Part shown: piece by piece, positions 47,679 to 60,500 of the stretch
Position numbering within the stretch: position 1 is the first letter of the stretch
Layout of the letters: each line of letters begins with the position of its first letter
Assembly: GCF_009870125.1 (NCBI RefSeq)
Contig: NC_046683.1
Coordinates: forward strand, 63,007,869 to 63,071,868
Reading direction: 5' to 3'
Source of the DNA: Drosophila pseudoobscura
Taxonomy: Eukaryota; Arthropoda; Insecta; Diptera; Drosophilidae
Length of the DNA stretch: 64,000 nucleotides
Notes under the pieces: generated by a model
The model's database searches: none
What the model was told of the DNA's origin: nothing
Seen by the model: the letters and a program-made list of their open reading frames with translations, nothing else
Translations under genes and position numbers: made by a program

Positions 47679-47906
47679 ATGAAGATCTCCCCGACAGTTG
47701 TCGGCCTCTTTGGACTGCTGCTCTTGCTCTGCTGCCTCGGCCTGGAGGCTACAAAAGTCAAGAAGTGCTTCAAGAAGGGCTACACCTGGAACCGTAAGAA
47801 GCAAATGTGTGCGAAATCGGAGCGGAGAGTAACCATTATAGAAATCCGACCGGGCGACCCAAAGGCAATGAAACCAGAGACTGCCCCGAGCTCAAAGCTA
47901 CCATAG
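47679..47906 (+). CDS. Small secreted basic peptide with two cysteines
   Basis: This 75-residue single-exon gene has a typical signal peptide (MKISP, then VVGLFGLLLLLCCLGLEA), probably cleaved after Ala24. The predicted mature peptide has about 51 residues and is strongly basic at the start. It has two cysteines only (Cys30 and Cys44) bracketing FKKGYTWNRKKQM, which could form one disulfide loop, and a Pro/Lys/Ser-rich tail. It has its own TATA box at 47580 and an AATAAA 20 bases after the stop, so it looks like a compact complete gene. No family is recognised. Small secreted fly peptides of this layout include seminal fluid, immune and cuticle-associated peptides; none of these can be chosen from sequence alone. 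Confidence 0.72.
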   Translation: MKISPTVVGLFGLLLLLCCLGLEATKVKKCFKKGYTWNRKKQMCAKSERRVTIIEIRPGDPKAMKPETAPSSKLP

Positions 47907-47925
47907 ACTTGGAAGTGAAACAGTC

Positions 47926-47931
47926 AATAAA
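47926..47931 (+). promoter_or_regulatory. Polyadenylation signal of the secreted peptide gene
   Basis: AATAAA lies 19 bases after the TAG stop, implying a very short 3' UTR. Confidence 0.65.
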
Positions 47932-48705
47932 GACAGGGAGTTAAAGGCTCGCAAGCCTTTGGCCGCCTTGAATGCTGTCCACGTTTGGCCGCGTTGCCCA
48001 TCAAAAAGTGAATAAAAAAATAGAAATCGGTCTGCAATCGTTGAGCTCGAATTGCCATCATCTGTCTGGGGCCCTAGGAGCAAAGGCCAGCACTATTAGC
48101 TGGCCCCTCAACATGTGCGCCATTCGAAGGTATAAAAATGCCAATGCAACATCATCCCCCAGTCCTGATCCTTCGTCGGTCTCCTATGCACTTCAACGGG
48201 AGCTTAAGGCATTTGTAATGATTGAATTTGAATTGAAAGGCAAAGGCAAAGGCAAACGCAAAGGCAAAGGCAGCTGGAAATCTCTCATGTGTTTATTCGA
48301 CTCTCGAAACTTCTTTGCCCCCACCATCGCCGTTCTGGTCTCCGCCGGCAAGTAATCCTGCCGTGCTTCCTGCCGGGCTCTCGAATATTTTTGCCAGCCA
48401 GTTTTCCAGCCAGCTTGTTGCTGCTGGCTGAAATAACATTTTGTTTGGCAGCAGCAGCAGCAGCAGCAAATGGCGATTTAAATTCTGTGAAAATATCGCA
48501 TTGGATCACTGGGGGCTTTAAGGGCTCTGCTGAAGTATTTCCAACAAATTGAGTTGGTATTTAGTTGAAGTTTTTAGTATTTAAGCTTAAGCTGCTATTT
48601 CTTGGGTACTTTTCATCGCTCTCACTTTGTTTGAACTCTCAAAGTTCATTTCAAAATTCTCCCTTTTGATAATTCCTTTAAAATTCAAGTTTTTCCGTTA
48701 ACGAA
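47932..48705. other. Spacer between the peptide gene and the G6PD-like gene
   Basis: No gene is seen. It contains an AAAGGC-type hexamer tract at 48236-48273 and a GCA tract near 48451-48470. The promoter of the G6PD-like gene should lie in the right part, which has no TATA box or DRE; several TTTAAG and ACTTT words precede the start codon. Confidence 0.5.
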
Positions 48706-50298
48706 ATGCAACCCATCGATCCGAACAATGACACGGCCACCTCTTTTGTGGTGTTGGGGGCCTCGGGGAAGCTGGCCAAGGAGAAGATCTTTCCGGCCCT
48801 GTGGGCCCTCTACAGGGACAATCGGCTGCCGCAGGGCACCAGGATTTTCACCTACTGCCGAACGAAGCTCCACACGAGAACCTTCCGGCTGACGTGTGCA
48901 CCCTACATGGACCTGGACCCGGAGCGCGATCCCCCGAAGTTCAACATTTTCTGGACGACGGTGCACTGTGTCCAGGGGCAGTACGACCAAGCGGACGACT
49001 ACGTGGCCCTCAACGAGGCCATGGTGCGGCAGGAGACGAAGCACAATCAGGTGTATGCGAATCGCATCTTCTACCTGGCCCTGCCCCCCATCACCTTCGA
49101 TCACGTGACCCTCAACTTGGGCCGAATGTGTAAATCGCCGTTGGGCTGCACTCGGATTGTGGTGGAGAAGCCCTTCGCCAGGAACGATCTCACCTTCAAG
49201 CCCTACCAGACACTGCTGTGTCAGTCCTTCAAGGAGTCGCAGATCTACATGATCGATCACTACCTAAGCAAACAGATCTCGCAGAACCTGTTCGGCCTGC
49301 GCTTCGCCAACAACCTCTGGTCGGAGACACTGAACAACCGTCATGTGGCCGCCGTGATGATAACCTGGAAGTGCGAGAAGCCGGTGAAGGACCATGCGGA
49401 ATACTTTAACTTCTACGGCATCATTCGCGACGTTATGACCAATCACATGATGCAGCTCTTGGCTCTGGTGGCCATGGACAAGCCCTACTCGAACACCATC
49501 GACGACCTGCGAGACGGGCGACTCAAAATATTTAAGGATGTGGTCACCCCCGACATGGGGGACGTGATCATCGGCCAGTACCGCCGATCGGAGACCGATC
49601 CCGAAAAGATGGGCTACACGGAGCACAGCTACATACCCAAGGACTCTATGACGCCCACATTCGCTATGGTCGTGCTGCATATCAAGAGCAGGCGTTGGTC
49701 CGGAGTGCCATTCATCCTGCGTGCCGGCAAGGCCATGAACGACACCAAGATAGAGGTGAGGATGCAGTACAAATCGGTGGCGTGCGACGAGGGGAACAGT
49801 AAGGATCTGGACATCAGGAACGAGCTGGTCCTGAGACTCGCACCCTTCGAGGAGATCTTCATGCGGCTGCGACTGAAGCAGCCCGGAGAGGAGCTCTGTC
49901 TGAAGGAGGCGGCCCTCAATCTACGAGTGGACGAGCGAGACACCAAGTACATGCCGAACTTCCGCAGCCAAATCCTGGACATCCTCAAGGGCAACCAGAG
50001 CATGTTCATGCGCACCGATGAGCAGTGCGAGATCTGGCGCATCTTCTCGCCCATCCTGCAGAAGATCGACCTGGACCGACCCAAGCCCCTGCCGTACAAT
50101 TTTGGAACACGTGGTCCACTGCTCGCCTACCGCAAGGCTGAGCGGGTCGGGTTCGTATTCTTCACGTCCGATGAGTGGCGCGAGAGCAAGGAGAACCTGG
50201 ACTATACGGTAAAGAGCAGCAGGATCTTGAGTGGACCGCACTATTCGTTGAAGCCCAACCGAAAGCCGGCCAAGTTGAAGCCCAGCGAAATCGAATAA
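48706..50298 (+). CDS. CG7140: Glucose-6-phosphate dehydrogenase family paralogue, intronless
   Basis: The 530-residue protein aligns along its whole length with G6PD (Zw). The NADP-binding motif is GASGKLAKEK (18-27), where the usual form is GASGDLAKKK. The phosphate-contact Arg in TYCRTKL and the EKPFARN block (154-160) are kept. The substrate-site signature is MIDHYLSKQ (182-190) instead of RIDHYLGKE: Asp, His, Tyr and the catalytic-site Lys are retained, but the leading Arg, Gly and Glu are changed. The catalytic-base His is kept in DVMTNHMMQ (His247). C-terminal blocks WSGVPFILRAGKAM and EIWRIFSPIL are clear. The gene has no introns, unlike Zw, which suggests an old retrocopy. From memory it corresponds to D. 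melanogaster CG7140, a G6PD-like gene in this chromosome section thought to be male-biased. G6PD makes 6-phosphogluconolactone and NADPH; activity here is plausible but altered. Confidence 0.93.
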   Translation: MQPIDPNNDTATSFVVLGASGKLAKEKIFPALWALYRDNRLPQGTRIFTYCRTKLHTRTFRLTCAPYMDLDPERDPPKFNIFWTTVHCVQGQYDQADDYVALNEAMVRQETKHNQVYANRIFYLALPPITFDHVTLNLGRMCKSPLGCTRIVVEKPFARNDLTFKPYQTLLCQSFKESQIYMIDHYLSKQISQNLFGLRFANNLWSETLNNRHVAAVMITWKCEKPVKDHAEYFNFYGIIRDVMTNHMMQLLALVAMDKPYSNTIDDLRDGRLKIFKDVVTPDMGDVIIGQYRRSETDPEKMGYTEHSYIPKDSMTPTFAMVVLHIKSRRWSGVPFILRAGKAMNDTKIEVRMQYKSVACDEGNSKDLDIRNELVLRLAPFEEIFMRLRLKQPGEELCLKEAALNLRVDERDTKYMPNFRSQILDILKGNQSMFMRTDEQCEIWRIFSPILQKIDLDRPKPLPYNFGTRGPLLAYRKAERVGFVFFTSDEWRESKENLDYTVKSSRILSGPHYSLKPNRKPAKLKPSEIE

Positions 50299-50299
50299 A
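50294..50299 (+). promoter_or_regulatory. Polyadenylation signal overlapping the stop codon of the G6PD-like gene
   Basis: AATAAA starts two bases before the TAA stop at 50296-50298. Another weak signal, TTAATTAAAC, lies near 50320-50328. Either would give a very short 3' UTR. Confidence 0.45.
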
Positions 50300-53200
50300 A
50301 TCAACAACGAAAGTTTTTTAATTAAACAAGTGCAGCCAGCAGGCAGAGTTATTGTTACAGCCAATGCCACTGCCACTGCCACTGCCACTACCAACAACCA
50401 ACAACCAACTACCAACTATTACTGCACCAGTTGGCCATCATCAAGTCCGGGTTGCTGCACCTTGACTTGGTCTACTGGTTTATCCAAACTTATCAACACT
50501 TTGTTCTGTGTTCTGCTGCTGCTGCTGGTGATGCTGCTGCTGCTGCTGCTGTTCCTGCTGCTCTGGGAGGGTATAAATAACACGCATGATTTGGCCATTG
50601 TCCCTTGGCCGGGCTCTGGGGGCTGCAAGGAGCTCGTAAATAACCAGGAGGTAGCATTGACCAGATAGCGTCTAGGGAATTCCCTTTCGGGGAACTTTAA
50701 GGACTAACAATGGAACCTACATGTTGTAATGTACTGCATGTAAATGTGATAGATGGAAATCTTACACGGATTAAACGGAACACAAAGCTATATGTAGGAC
50801 GGGTAAGTTCCAATCTCTGGCTGCTCCTCTGTTCACGGCTTCGTAACAGATATGCCTCGCCTAAGTTTCTTCCAGTTTGTTAGAGTATTAACTGCTACTA
50901 GCCGTAGTCAGGCGTTGGCCAGTTGTTGTTCTGCAGGAGCTGGCAAGTTGCCTGCTCTGGCTCGGCTGGTTCAGTAAAAGTTTCCAATAACTGTATAGCA
51001 GTTGATGAAAAAATGTATGTACATATGTATACCCCGTGTAACCCAAAAAAATACACAGAGAGCGAGAGAGAGAGGGAGAGAGAGGGGGAGAAATAGAGAT
51101 AGCTGCGAAAGTTACTTTGATTTCTTAAGCGCAACTTTGGCGAAGAAACTTGTTCGAACTGCTCAATCACCAGTCTTTGACTTCTTGTTTACCCCGTAAA
51201 CTTCTCTGCGGTCATTCTGCTCCTGGCTGCTGCGTGTTCCTGCCTCGCCTGATGAGGACGATGACGATTCCGCGCCGATTCCGCCTCCAAGAGATTAAAG
51301 AGTTGCCAGTTAAAGAGCTTCGATGAATTGCCATCTAATTAGCTAATGCACTAAGTGGCTTTTGGCTTGTATGCAACACATTGTTATCCTTGGCACAAAT
51401 TTGCTTAAAACATTTCCCTGCCCACACAGTGGGGGGGCGTGGGTTTGTTCCATTCGTTCCCCCAATTTCTGCCGCCTTGATTTTTCATGGTCTTTTGTTG
51501 TTCTCTTAACGGTGCCACCCACGCATATGCTTTGTGTTATTTTTCTTTTCTCTCGCTGGTTTGTTTTTCTCGATTTTCCGGGTTTTCCTCCTTTCGGCAG
51601 CCAAAAAGCCAAATAAAAAGATTCCCTCGCCCTCACCAGCCCACCAATTCCACACGATCCGGGCGCTGTGTGGTCGGTCTGTGCCATGGAAATCATTAAA
51701 AACAATATTGTCGCTTCCAATTGAGATTGCCTTCAAAGTTTATTTATTTTATTGCCACCTCCTGCCTCTGGCATCGCCTCATTTCTTTAGCTTTATATCT
51801 CTCATAGGGGACTCGGGCATGCCTTTTTGCTGCTGGGGGGCTGTGGGCTGTCTCAACATGATTGCCTATTTAATTTGCTATAAACATGAAAATAACCATT
51901 AAATCAGCCATAAAGCGATTAAGTCGTTTACAATATCCAGGAAAAAGGATGTCTCAGGAATCAGGAGTCACGAATCACCTCAGATCCACCCACCATCATC
52001 ATCAATCTGTGCAATCCGAACCGTTTAGCTCTGCGCAACCGAAACCGAGACCGAGACCGAAACCGAGACCAGAACTAGAACCTGAGCCAGAGCCCATCCG
52101 TACCTAATCGAACCCCAACCTGAGCTAATCTCTGTCATGCCTCTCCGAAGGCCTGCCCTCACATTCTGCGGGTATTCCATCTATGCGAGCACACACATAT
52201 GACTTGCATCCTTGGCTCGCTCTCTGGGGTTTTGCAATGCCACCATTTCACTTTTTAATACCCCACAAACAGGAGACCCAAACAAACACACCTACAGCAG
52301 GCCCCATAGGGGGGCGGGAGCGATAAAAAACGAGTCCTGGCTACACCTAGTGGCAAAAAGGATTTCGTGTTTGGAAACCGTAAAGTGAAATTAAAATGGC
52401 TGGCCCAGCGCTGAGCTGGTCAAAGCCGGCTCGCCTCGGACCGGACCGAACCGGACCGGGAAGGGAAGGGATAGGGGATGTGGGATAGGGGATGTGGGAT
52501 AGGGCTCGGAGGCGGTAAAGCAAATGGCCAGCGCGCTTACAAAACACGGGCAATCAAAAAATTGTAGTTAGTCGGGCATCGACTCATCCTTCGACACAGA
52601 GCTGCCACCACTTGCCCCTCCCCTTGCTCATCCCCTTGCTCCATCCCCTTGCTTATCCTCTTGCCGTTCTCCTTGTGATTCCCCTCTGTGTGCTGGTTGT
52701 ACTATCTTTACGGGTTTTTCTATGCCATGCTGCAGCTACTGCGCTACTGGTTCTCCGGCTTCTGTTCCTGACCAAGTTACAGGCACCTACAACGAACGAT
52801 TACAACCCGTGACACTCTACACAACTTGTGGGCCAACAGTTTGCGGTTTCAGTCGAAACGGAATGGAGGTGAAGTGAAGTGAAGTTAAGGAGAGGAAAGA
52901 TTCTCTGGTCAACATTTCAAATTGCTTAATTTAAAAGTGACTGGCAAAAAAGGAGCAACATTCGTCGAAAACAGACAGAGAAGAGGGATTGCAGAAGAGA
53001 AGGAGAGGGAGAAAGAGATAGAGATAGAGACTGAGACAGAGACAGAGAGAGTGTGAAAAAATAGTTAGATAAATGTTGACCAGCTCAGTAGTGGTACGAG
53101 TAGTTGGGCTTGTGGCTTTGGAGGTGTTTTTGGTGTTTCTGGATCTGCTCCTCTGCCTCTGGCTCTGGCTCTGACTCTGTCTCTGCCTCTGTCTCTGTAT

Positions 53201-53859
53201 CCCCATCTCTATCCATGGCATCAGGCAGCAACAAGCTCGTAATCAAAGCAAACGAATTGGGCAGATTTTCAACGCTTGTCCCGGACGAGGGCGGTGCGAA
53301 GGAACCCCCAAAAATATGTTGCAACAAATATGCCGTTGGGAGTGGTACGGAGGAGCAGAGCGCTAGGATTGCAATGGAACTGGAAGGGTGTGAAATGGTG
53401 GATTAGCCAAGTGAGATGACAGTAAATGGAATTGAAGGATGAGATATACACATGTAGATATGAAGAGTAATATGCAGGGTTATGAGTTGGAGAGTGCAAA
53501 AGATCTTTGAGGTTGCTTTTGCCTCTCGGATTCTCTTTCAAAAGCGACACAAAGTTAGTTACTTAGGTGCGGTCGAGTTCCATTTGGGATCTACTCAAGC
53601 CTGCCTGAAAGGCCATGTCCTTGAGCTAAAAACCTTTGAATGGATACAGTTTGAATAGGAGAAATGGCAATCATTGATTTGAGTGTTAATTCGTTTTGAT
53701 TGGGAAGCCTATTGCCAACTTTTTTCACCATTACTCATACTCCTCGATCCACTCTCGCTTGTTAGATGTTCCTTGTCCGTGCTATCCATACATTTTTCAG
53801 TATTTCCACTCTGTTTTACATTTGCTTTGCTGGCGCTCCTCCACTGGCGTTCTCTGCCG

Positions 53860-53892
53860 GTCCGTTCCGCTCCGTTCCGTTCCGCTCCGTTC
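53860..53892. repeat. TTCCG/CTCCG pentanucleotide tract
   Basis: Six TTCCG or CTCCG units in direct tandem, related to the tract in the Oct-TyrR 3' UTR at 11918. Confidence 0.85.
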
Positions 53893-54521
53893 GACAGGGC
53901 TCCGACACTCGTTACATTGATAACGTTTCATTTGCTGCTTCTACCTGGTCCACTTAACCTGGTCGAATGGAGCGGGGAGCGGAGACGGGCACCAGAAAAA
54001 GGTTTGTTAATTTCAAAGATATTGCAGAATAATTGCTTGTTTGGTCTGGCCACTGCAGTGGCCAATCGGACAGTTCCTGTCGCCGTGGATTCTCGCATCA
54101 CTCCTTTAAGGTAGGACTTTAAGAGTTTAACGGTTAACTGCACTTTTTGTGTGCCCTGCCAGTCCTCCGGTTCCCATTGGCAGCCCTCCTTCCGGGGCAC
54201 GTAAAAATGCGGTTTATAGTTCATGTGCACTCGCGGCGGCATCTTCTCCATGGCTTCTCCATGGCATCTCCATGGCTCCTCTGCGCTTCTCCACTCTCAT
54301 CAGCGTCAGAGCTGCAGGAGAAGTTCCAAGGAGCTGTACTGCCGCACAATGGCCGCATGCACGTCTCTCTGGTCATGGTGTTTGAGTCTCTATGTTCCAG
54401 TAGTATCTGTGTGTTTGTGTATTTGTATGTGTGTGTTTGAGTGCGCCTCGACGTCTATTTGTGTTGGTGCTAAAACGTGTCATTTGATGCGTAGAAATGT
54501 CGTAATATGAGCTAGGTGCTC

Positions 54522-54550
54522 GGCTTGGCTTGGCTTGGCTTGGCTTCGCT
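54522..54550. repeat. GGCTT pentanucleotide tract
   Basis: Four GGCTT units followed by two CGCTT variants. Confidence 0.85.
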
Positions 54551-57500
54551 TCGATGTTGCGCCTCCCTGCCCGCTCTATTCCCCACTGGCAGCGCGCTTT
54601 TTATGTGCTCCGTCAGTCAGCTGCTGCCACCGTCCTTCCAAAACTTTGAATTCCTTTACCCCAATGCACACCCGTACATATGCAAATTGTCCACGCTTTA
54701 TGGGGGGTTTCATTTATTTTGCATAAATATTTATATGCGAAGTGTTTTTATTTATTTTTTTTTTTTTCGGGGACCCTTTAATAATCTAATAGAGAGCGAA
54801 AGCGGTCGTAGACGAGGTTTAGTCAAGAGCGTGGAAAGTTGTAGGACTTTTTTGGGTTGGGGTTATATGAATCTGAAGGAGTAAGGCCATGATTTAATGC
54901 CTCATTCTCCCTTTATTTATTAATTTAAAATAATTTGTAGGCTCTTAAAATACAGATAATCAACACCTATAAATATGTTCAAATCTTAATCGTTTTATTC
55001 AAATTTAAATACTTTTTCTATATATTTTCATATATGTATCTGTAGATCCTTAATTTAATAACAAATCTCAATTGTCGAGTCATCTCCATTTGAGGCTTCC
55101 CAGCGGGCTTTTCGGGGGCGGACCTCCCAGATTATTTGATTATCCGTGTTGGTAAACAAATATTATGCGACAATTTGTCATTTACGAGCATTGTCCGGAT
55201 CGTAAATATATTTTTATGTTGCACATTGAGGGAAATTTATTTGTTATGCGCTTTTGGTTTTTATAAACAAGTTATGAAGTGCTTTCCCCTCGATTGCTGG
55301 CAGCTGGGGATCCTACGATTTTATGGCTCTGAGTTATTGCTGATGGAAGGGCGGTGTCGGTCCTGGTCCTGGTCCTCGTCCGGGTGCTGGTGCCGGAGGA
55401 TGATCAGGTTAAGCGACACTAAAGTTTATTTCAGCTCTGATGCTTCACCTCCTGGCCATATTATAATTTGAAAATAGTTCTTCGCGCCACAGTTCGGTGA
55501 ACATTTTCATAATGGCAATTTTGGTGTGCAAATCTGTGGGTGGATGGGGGGGACGGAGGGCACACTTTAGTTATGGCTGCATTATAAATTTCAAATGCAA
55601 AACCAGACACTTGCGAGGAACCTGGCTGCTGCCTGGGAACCGACTCCCATTTGTCAGGGTTATGTGCAGCTTCCCCTGCGCACACGTTGCGGTTTATGCA
55701 CATGGCAATCTCTACGAGTAAATGCTCTTGGATCCCGCCACCCGGCACCCGCCACCCGCCACCCGTCTCCTTTTGCGACAATCGTCTGGGCTGCATTACG
55801 CTAATAACCTAAAACCGTGTGAGTTATGCCATTCTACTTGCGACTGTGGCGGCTGGGAGGGCTCTGGTTTTGTCTAGCGGCTTAAGCTGAATTTGTGAGA
55901 GCAGGACGTATCTTCAGCTTCGGCTTCAGCATCAGCATCAGCATCAGGAGCAGGAGATAGTTCTGCTAAGCTGCTAATTGACTCAATGAGATCTTTGGGA
56001 AAACACTTAGGCCGGGGCCACTTCTGTCCTAGTAGAGATAAAGAATTTACACACGTCTGTGTGCGTTAGTCAGGCTTTTGTGTTGCTATTGAAATAACTT
56101 TGAGCAGGTAAACGTAAACGTAAACTTAAGCGTTATCCCTCTCCATGGTATTGCCCCTGTGATGGTTGACAGCATTTAACGGCTACTGTTCGGCGCACTT
56201 CCGTCCTACCCTGAGGCGGAAGTTGACCAAACGCTCGAAGGTCGAAGGCTCCTCTGCGAGTGTGCGAGTGTGCGTGGCGTGTGCGTGTGAATAGAACTTC
56301 CGGGGCATGTCCTGGAGCAAGGGCTGTCATTGTCATGTGCCACGCTCTAGTTTGCATGCCCTTCTGCCGCGTACCGCCTTCATATCTCCAGCATATTTGC
56401 TTTGACAGTTTGTTAGCATATCAATGACCTCTCGGATGTCGCCCAAAAAGGTGCAACCAGCAGCATACATACTATACTGTACACCGTATATAGTACATAT
56501 CCTCTATCCACATAGATTCTCATCCAACTCTTTGCCTCCGTCGGATGCCAGAGCAACCATAAAAGAGGATGATGACCACATCAATTTGTTTTTACTCTGT
56601 GTCTTCCGCCCACTTAATTAGCGGTGAACAGTGGACATTTTTTCGTTGTGATGAAGCTTAAAGTGAGAATAGTTTGCATGCCATGCTGGAATGCATTCAG
56701 GATACTCTGAGTTAATACCCCGGATAATTGCTCGGTATATATTTCGAAGGGTATATGGGTATATTAGATGTTGTGAGCGAGATGTAACGCCTGGTCTTGG
56801 TGTGAAAAGCGAGAGAGGGAGAGATAAAGATGGAGTGGACGGTGCGGAACAGAAACATTTAGAAATTGTTCTAAAATTCGAACAATACAAGCGGTCCTGC
56901 TCCCTATCGTTCATAACTGAGTATCGTGTATTGTAGTGTCGCGGCACGTGTGCCGCCACTCACGTATCGAGAGGTTTTTTGATCAGGCTCTGCGTATTAA
57001 TGACTTTGAGCGCGGTCTGAGCCCCTTCAAAGAGAATTTCAAACGGCTTTATGCCAGCCGCAGCTGTCAGAGGAATGTCTGTGTATAGCATTAGAATCTA
57101 ATTGAAATTAAACTGTCGAAGTAGTCAAAGGGAATATGTCCGAGCTGGTCGAAGGATGTACGGGCACTCCTAGTGGTTTATGGCATTACATTCTCATATT
57201 TCCACACACACACACACACGCACACAAACTAGCCTTAATCTTCACATAAAGTTTGAGATTTATCATCTTGTTGGGCTTAAATGAGTTAGCATAAATCACA
57301 ACCAAATGTGCTATATATGATCCACACATATTAACATGTTCAAGTCGTAAATTTTGAGTACAAAGAAAAATATATAAAAATTCCAGCCCCGGGCCAAAAT
57401 TCGACTGAAAAGGGTCCCAAAAAGAGCAGACAGTCTGGACGAGAGCAGAGTGGACAGGAGGAGCTAAAGCTGGAGGGTATCTTGGCCCTGGCGCCAGTTC

Positions 57501-60500
57501 GACTTGGCCATTGTCCGAGGTTGAGGTCGAGGTTGAGGTTGAGGCTGCGGCTGTGTCTGGGTCTGAGGCTGGGCAGGAAATCATTTCAAATTTAGAACTG
57601 TCAGAGAGGGATCTAGAAGAGGGGTCCGCCCAGAAAGCTCCCCAATTTGGTTTATTGTTGTCTGACGAAAGTTTGCCTGATTTGCGGTCGCTCGTTTCTC
57701 GTTGCATTAGTGCAGACATTTCACGCAAAACTGTTGGAAGTTTTTCTTGTTCGAATACCCTGTATCCAAGAGTACAATGGTACATTGGAATGTGTATGAC
57801 ACCAGCGACTACAAGAGCTGGAGTAATCGAACTTGGATCATGAATGTTTTCAATCCCTGCCAAAGTAATTTGAGATCAAATCTGCGCCGTCCAGCCTTGG
57901 AAAAATGCGAGCAAGGGTATCCTTTAGTCGGTACGATATACACTGTAGTGTGCTACCATGTATTCGATGTTGCTGGCGACTAATTTGGCTGCAGGAGCCG
58001 TAGCGGTCTCAATTTAATTGCATTTGCCATGCTGCAGCTCCTCCCAGCAGCAAAGGCTGCTTCATTCCGAATTCCTTTTACGCATTATTATTTAACTAAC
58101 AAGTAACTAGCAAAGTTTCCATACTTGGGCTAACTTTTGTCTTTAAAGTGTTTGCAGCGCGCAGCCGGCAGCGGCAGAAGGACAGAGTGCCATCGTCCCT
58201 TCCTTCTGCTGCCGTTGACAGCCGTGGGGCATGCGAGAAACAAAAGCAGCGAGGATCCCGCGCAGCAGGAGAGGGAGAGACAAAAAGTATGTTTAAATTA
58301 AATAAGATAAAATCTCATAAAAATGAAAATAGTTTCGCCATCGTGTGGCGGCTTCTGCACCCTTTCCCCTCCCTCGCCGAGCGCTCCGCAAAAATGTTTA
58401 AATCAAAAATTTATCTCATTAAATCCGTGTCTCTAAGAAACTTCTTCCTTTCGTCTTCCACCTCTTGGCCCCGTTTGACATTTGCTTATGCGAAAATATT
58501 TTCTTAACTCGATTTTTGCCCTCCTTTCATCCTGTCGGTGGCCAGGGACATGAATCAACTATGCAAACAGATGAGATTTCTGTCACATTTCTATGAATGT
58601 TTTGTGTGTCTCGAGATAACCTCAAGACCGGTTCATTTATGTTTCCAGCACACAAAATGGGAAAAAACCGAGTTCAGTTAGACTCGTAGATTGTTTTCGG
58701 ATGGCAGGCTATAACTTTTGTGGTGCAACCTCAATTCGCCTGCCACATCCGCTCCAATAAAAGCTTTCATCGTCGCCTGGCTGCATTTCAATTAATGCAA
58801 CAGCATTTGCCTGCAAATCGCATCAGCGGCAACAATCGCCAACGTTTTTCCCGCATTTAAATAGGCGGCTAAAAACAAATTGGCCACCATTTTCCTCGCC
58901 AGAGTGAGAGAGGGAGAGGGGAAGAGAGGCAGCGAGGCCTAATTCATTTGCTCGGAGCTCAGGGCTCAGGGCTCGGTGCTCGGTGCTCGGTTCTCGGAGA
59001 TTTGTTGGCGGGATAAGTCCGCAAACAATTTGCTGCCACTGGCGGCTCTGGAAATGTTCGAAGCTAAATGGAAAAGTGCAGGATATGTGACAATTTGCAT
59101 TTTTATGCAAACTATTTTAGCTCAATTATGGGGTTACTGTAGCCCCTCCTCCCGGCCACAGGTGAGCCCCTCCTCCCCCAGGATGATGTCTGCAGCTGGG
59201 GACTGGGGTTCCCACTGGAGATGAATGCGTGACGCCGCGTAAGCATACAAAAGGTAATCGAATTCGTTGACAAATGCCATATAGGATTCAAGTGTCTTGC
59301 AAAAATATCCAGGAATATGTGAAATGGTGCTGCATGGACCATTTGGCGGACCATCTGGTATTCCGGGTACGGGTCTTCGAGCCACTCACGATCGGGATCA
59401 GCTCACGCATTCATCCCCGTGTCGGTTTCCGCCAGAGAACGTTAGGCAGGCATGCGAGAAACTCATTTTGTTTTGGCATACGAGTATAAAATAAAACACG
59501 CGCGACTGCTCCTGCAAGCCATGGAATGGGGAAAGGAGTAGTGGAGAGGGGGCGGGCACCTGCAGGTGGTTCCTGGGATGCAGATTCAGAGCTTTGCATA
59601 GGCTGGCGCATAACTTCGCATAGCATACTTTGTGCGGCAGCCACACGAGTGACTGTGTGAGTACGAGCACAGTATGTGGGCAGGGGCGTAATCTATATGT
59701 TTATAGAGAATTTATGCATTAGTCGCACCTGCCACACCCGCTCTATTTGAGGAAGGGGGTGGGGGTAGCCGCACTCGTGCGCCGCTTTATGGCCATCAGA
59801 CATGTAAATTAACATAATAACCATCATGAGCCCTGTGCCCGAGCCCGAGCCTGAGCCCAGAGCCCAAAGCCCAGAGCCAAGCGCCGAGAACCCTAGTCTG
59901 ACTCAAATCCGGACTCTGCTTGGCTCTCTGAGCCCCAGCTTGGCCGGAATTGCCTTGGGGCAGAAGGACTACAGTAGCCCTTTGGGGTGGCGCTTGAAGT
60001 GCGCTTTCGGTGTGATGAGGCGACGCCGCAAATTATGCAATGTTTTTCCCTCTCTTAACTGGCTTCTCTGCACCTGTTTGTTTAGCATTCTGGAATAATG
60101 TAAATCAAATTATGTTAAACTATGCAAAGTCTGTGCGGAGTCTGGGCGGAGGAGCATGTTTGCGAAAGGGATTTAATTTTGGCCGGATTTTGGTTCAATT
60201 TTATGAGCATTAGCATTTTGACTCTATAATTGCAACTAAAATTTAATAATAAATGTTAATTTGACACTTGTCCGAGTAGGTTCAACAAGTAATTGTTTGT
60301 ACAAAAATTCACTAGAGAGCTCGTTTCAAATGGAAAAGGGTTTTTGTTTTTGTTTTCTCATAGCTGCTTTTGAAAATTTAAATTTGAATAGTTTTTAAAA
60401 ATCATCGTTTTATAACGCATCACCGATTATATTTGATTTCCTCCCAATCACACCTCCCGCCTCCCGCCTGCCGCCCAATTATCGCCTGTAAGCCATAATC

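Noticed and set aside
57186-57863. 225-codon minus-strand frame
   Set aside because: It ends in a CA microsatellite, contains repetitive Ser-Thr codons, and an equally long frame without ATG lies on the other strand. No known motif.
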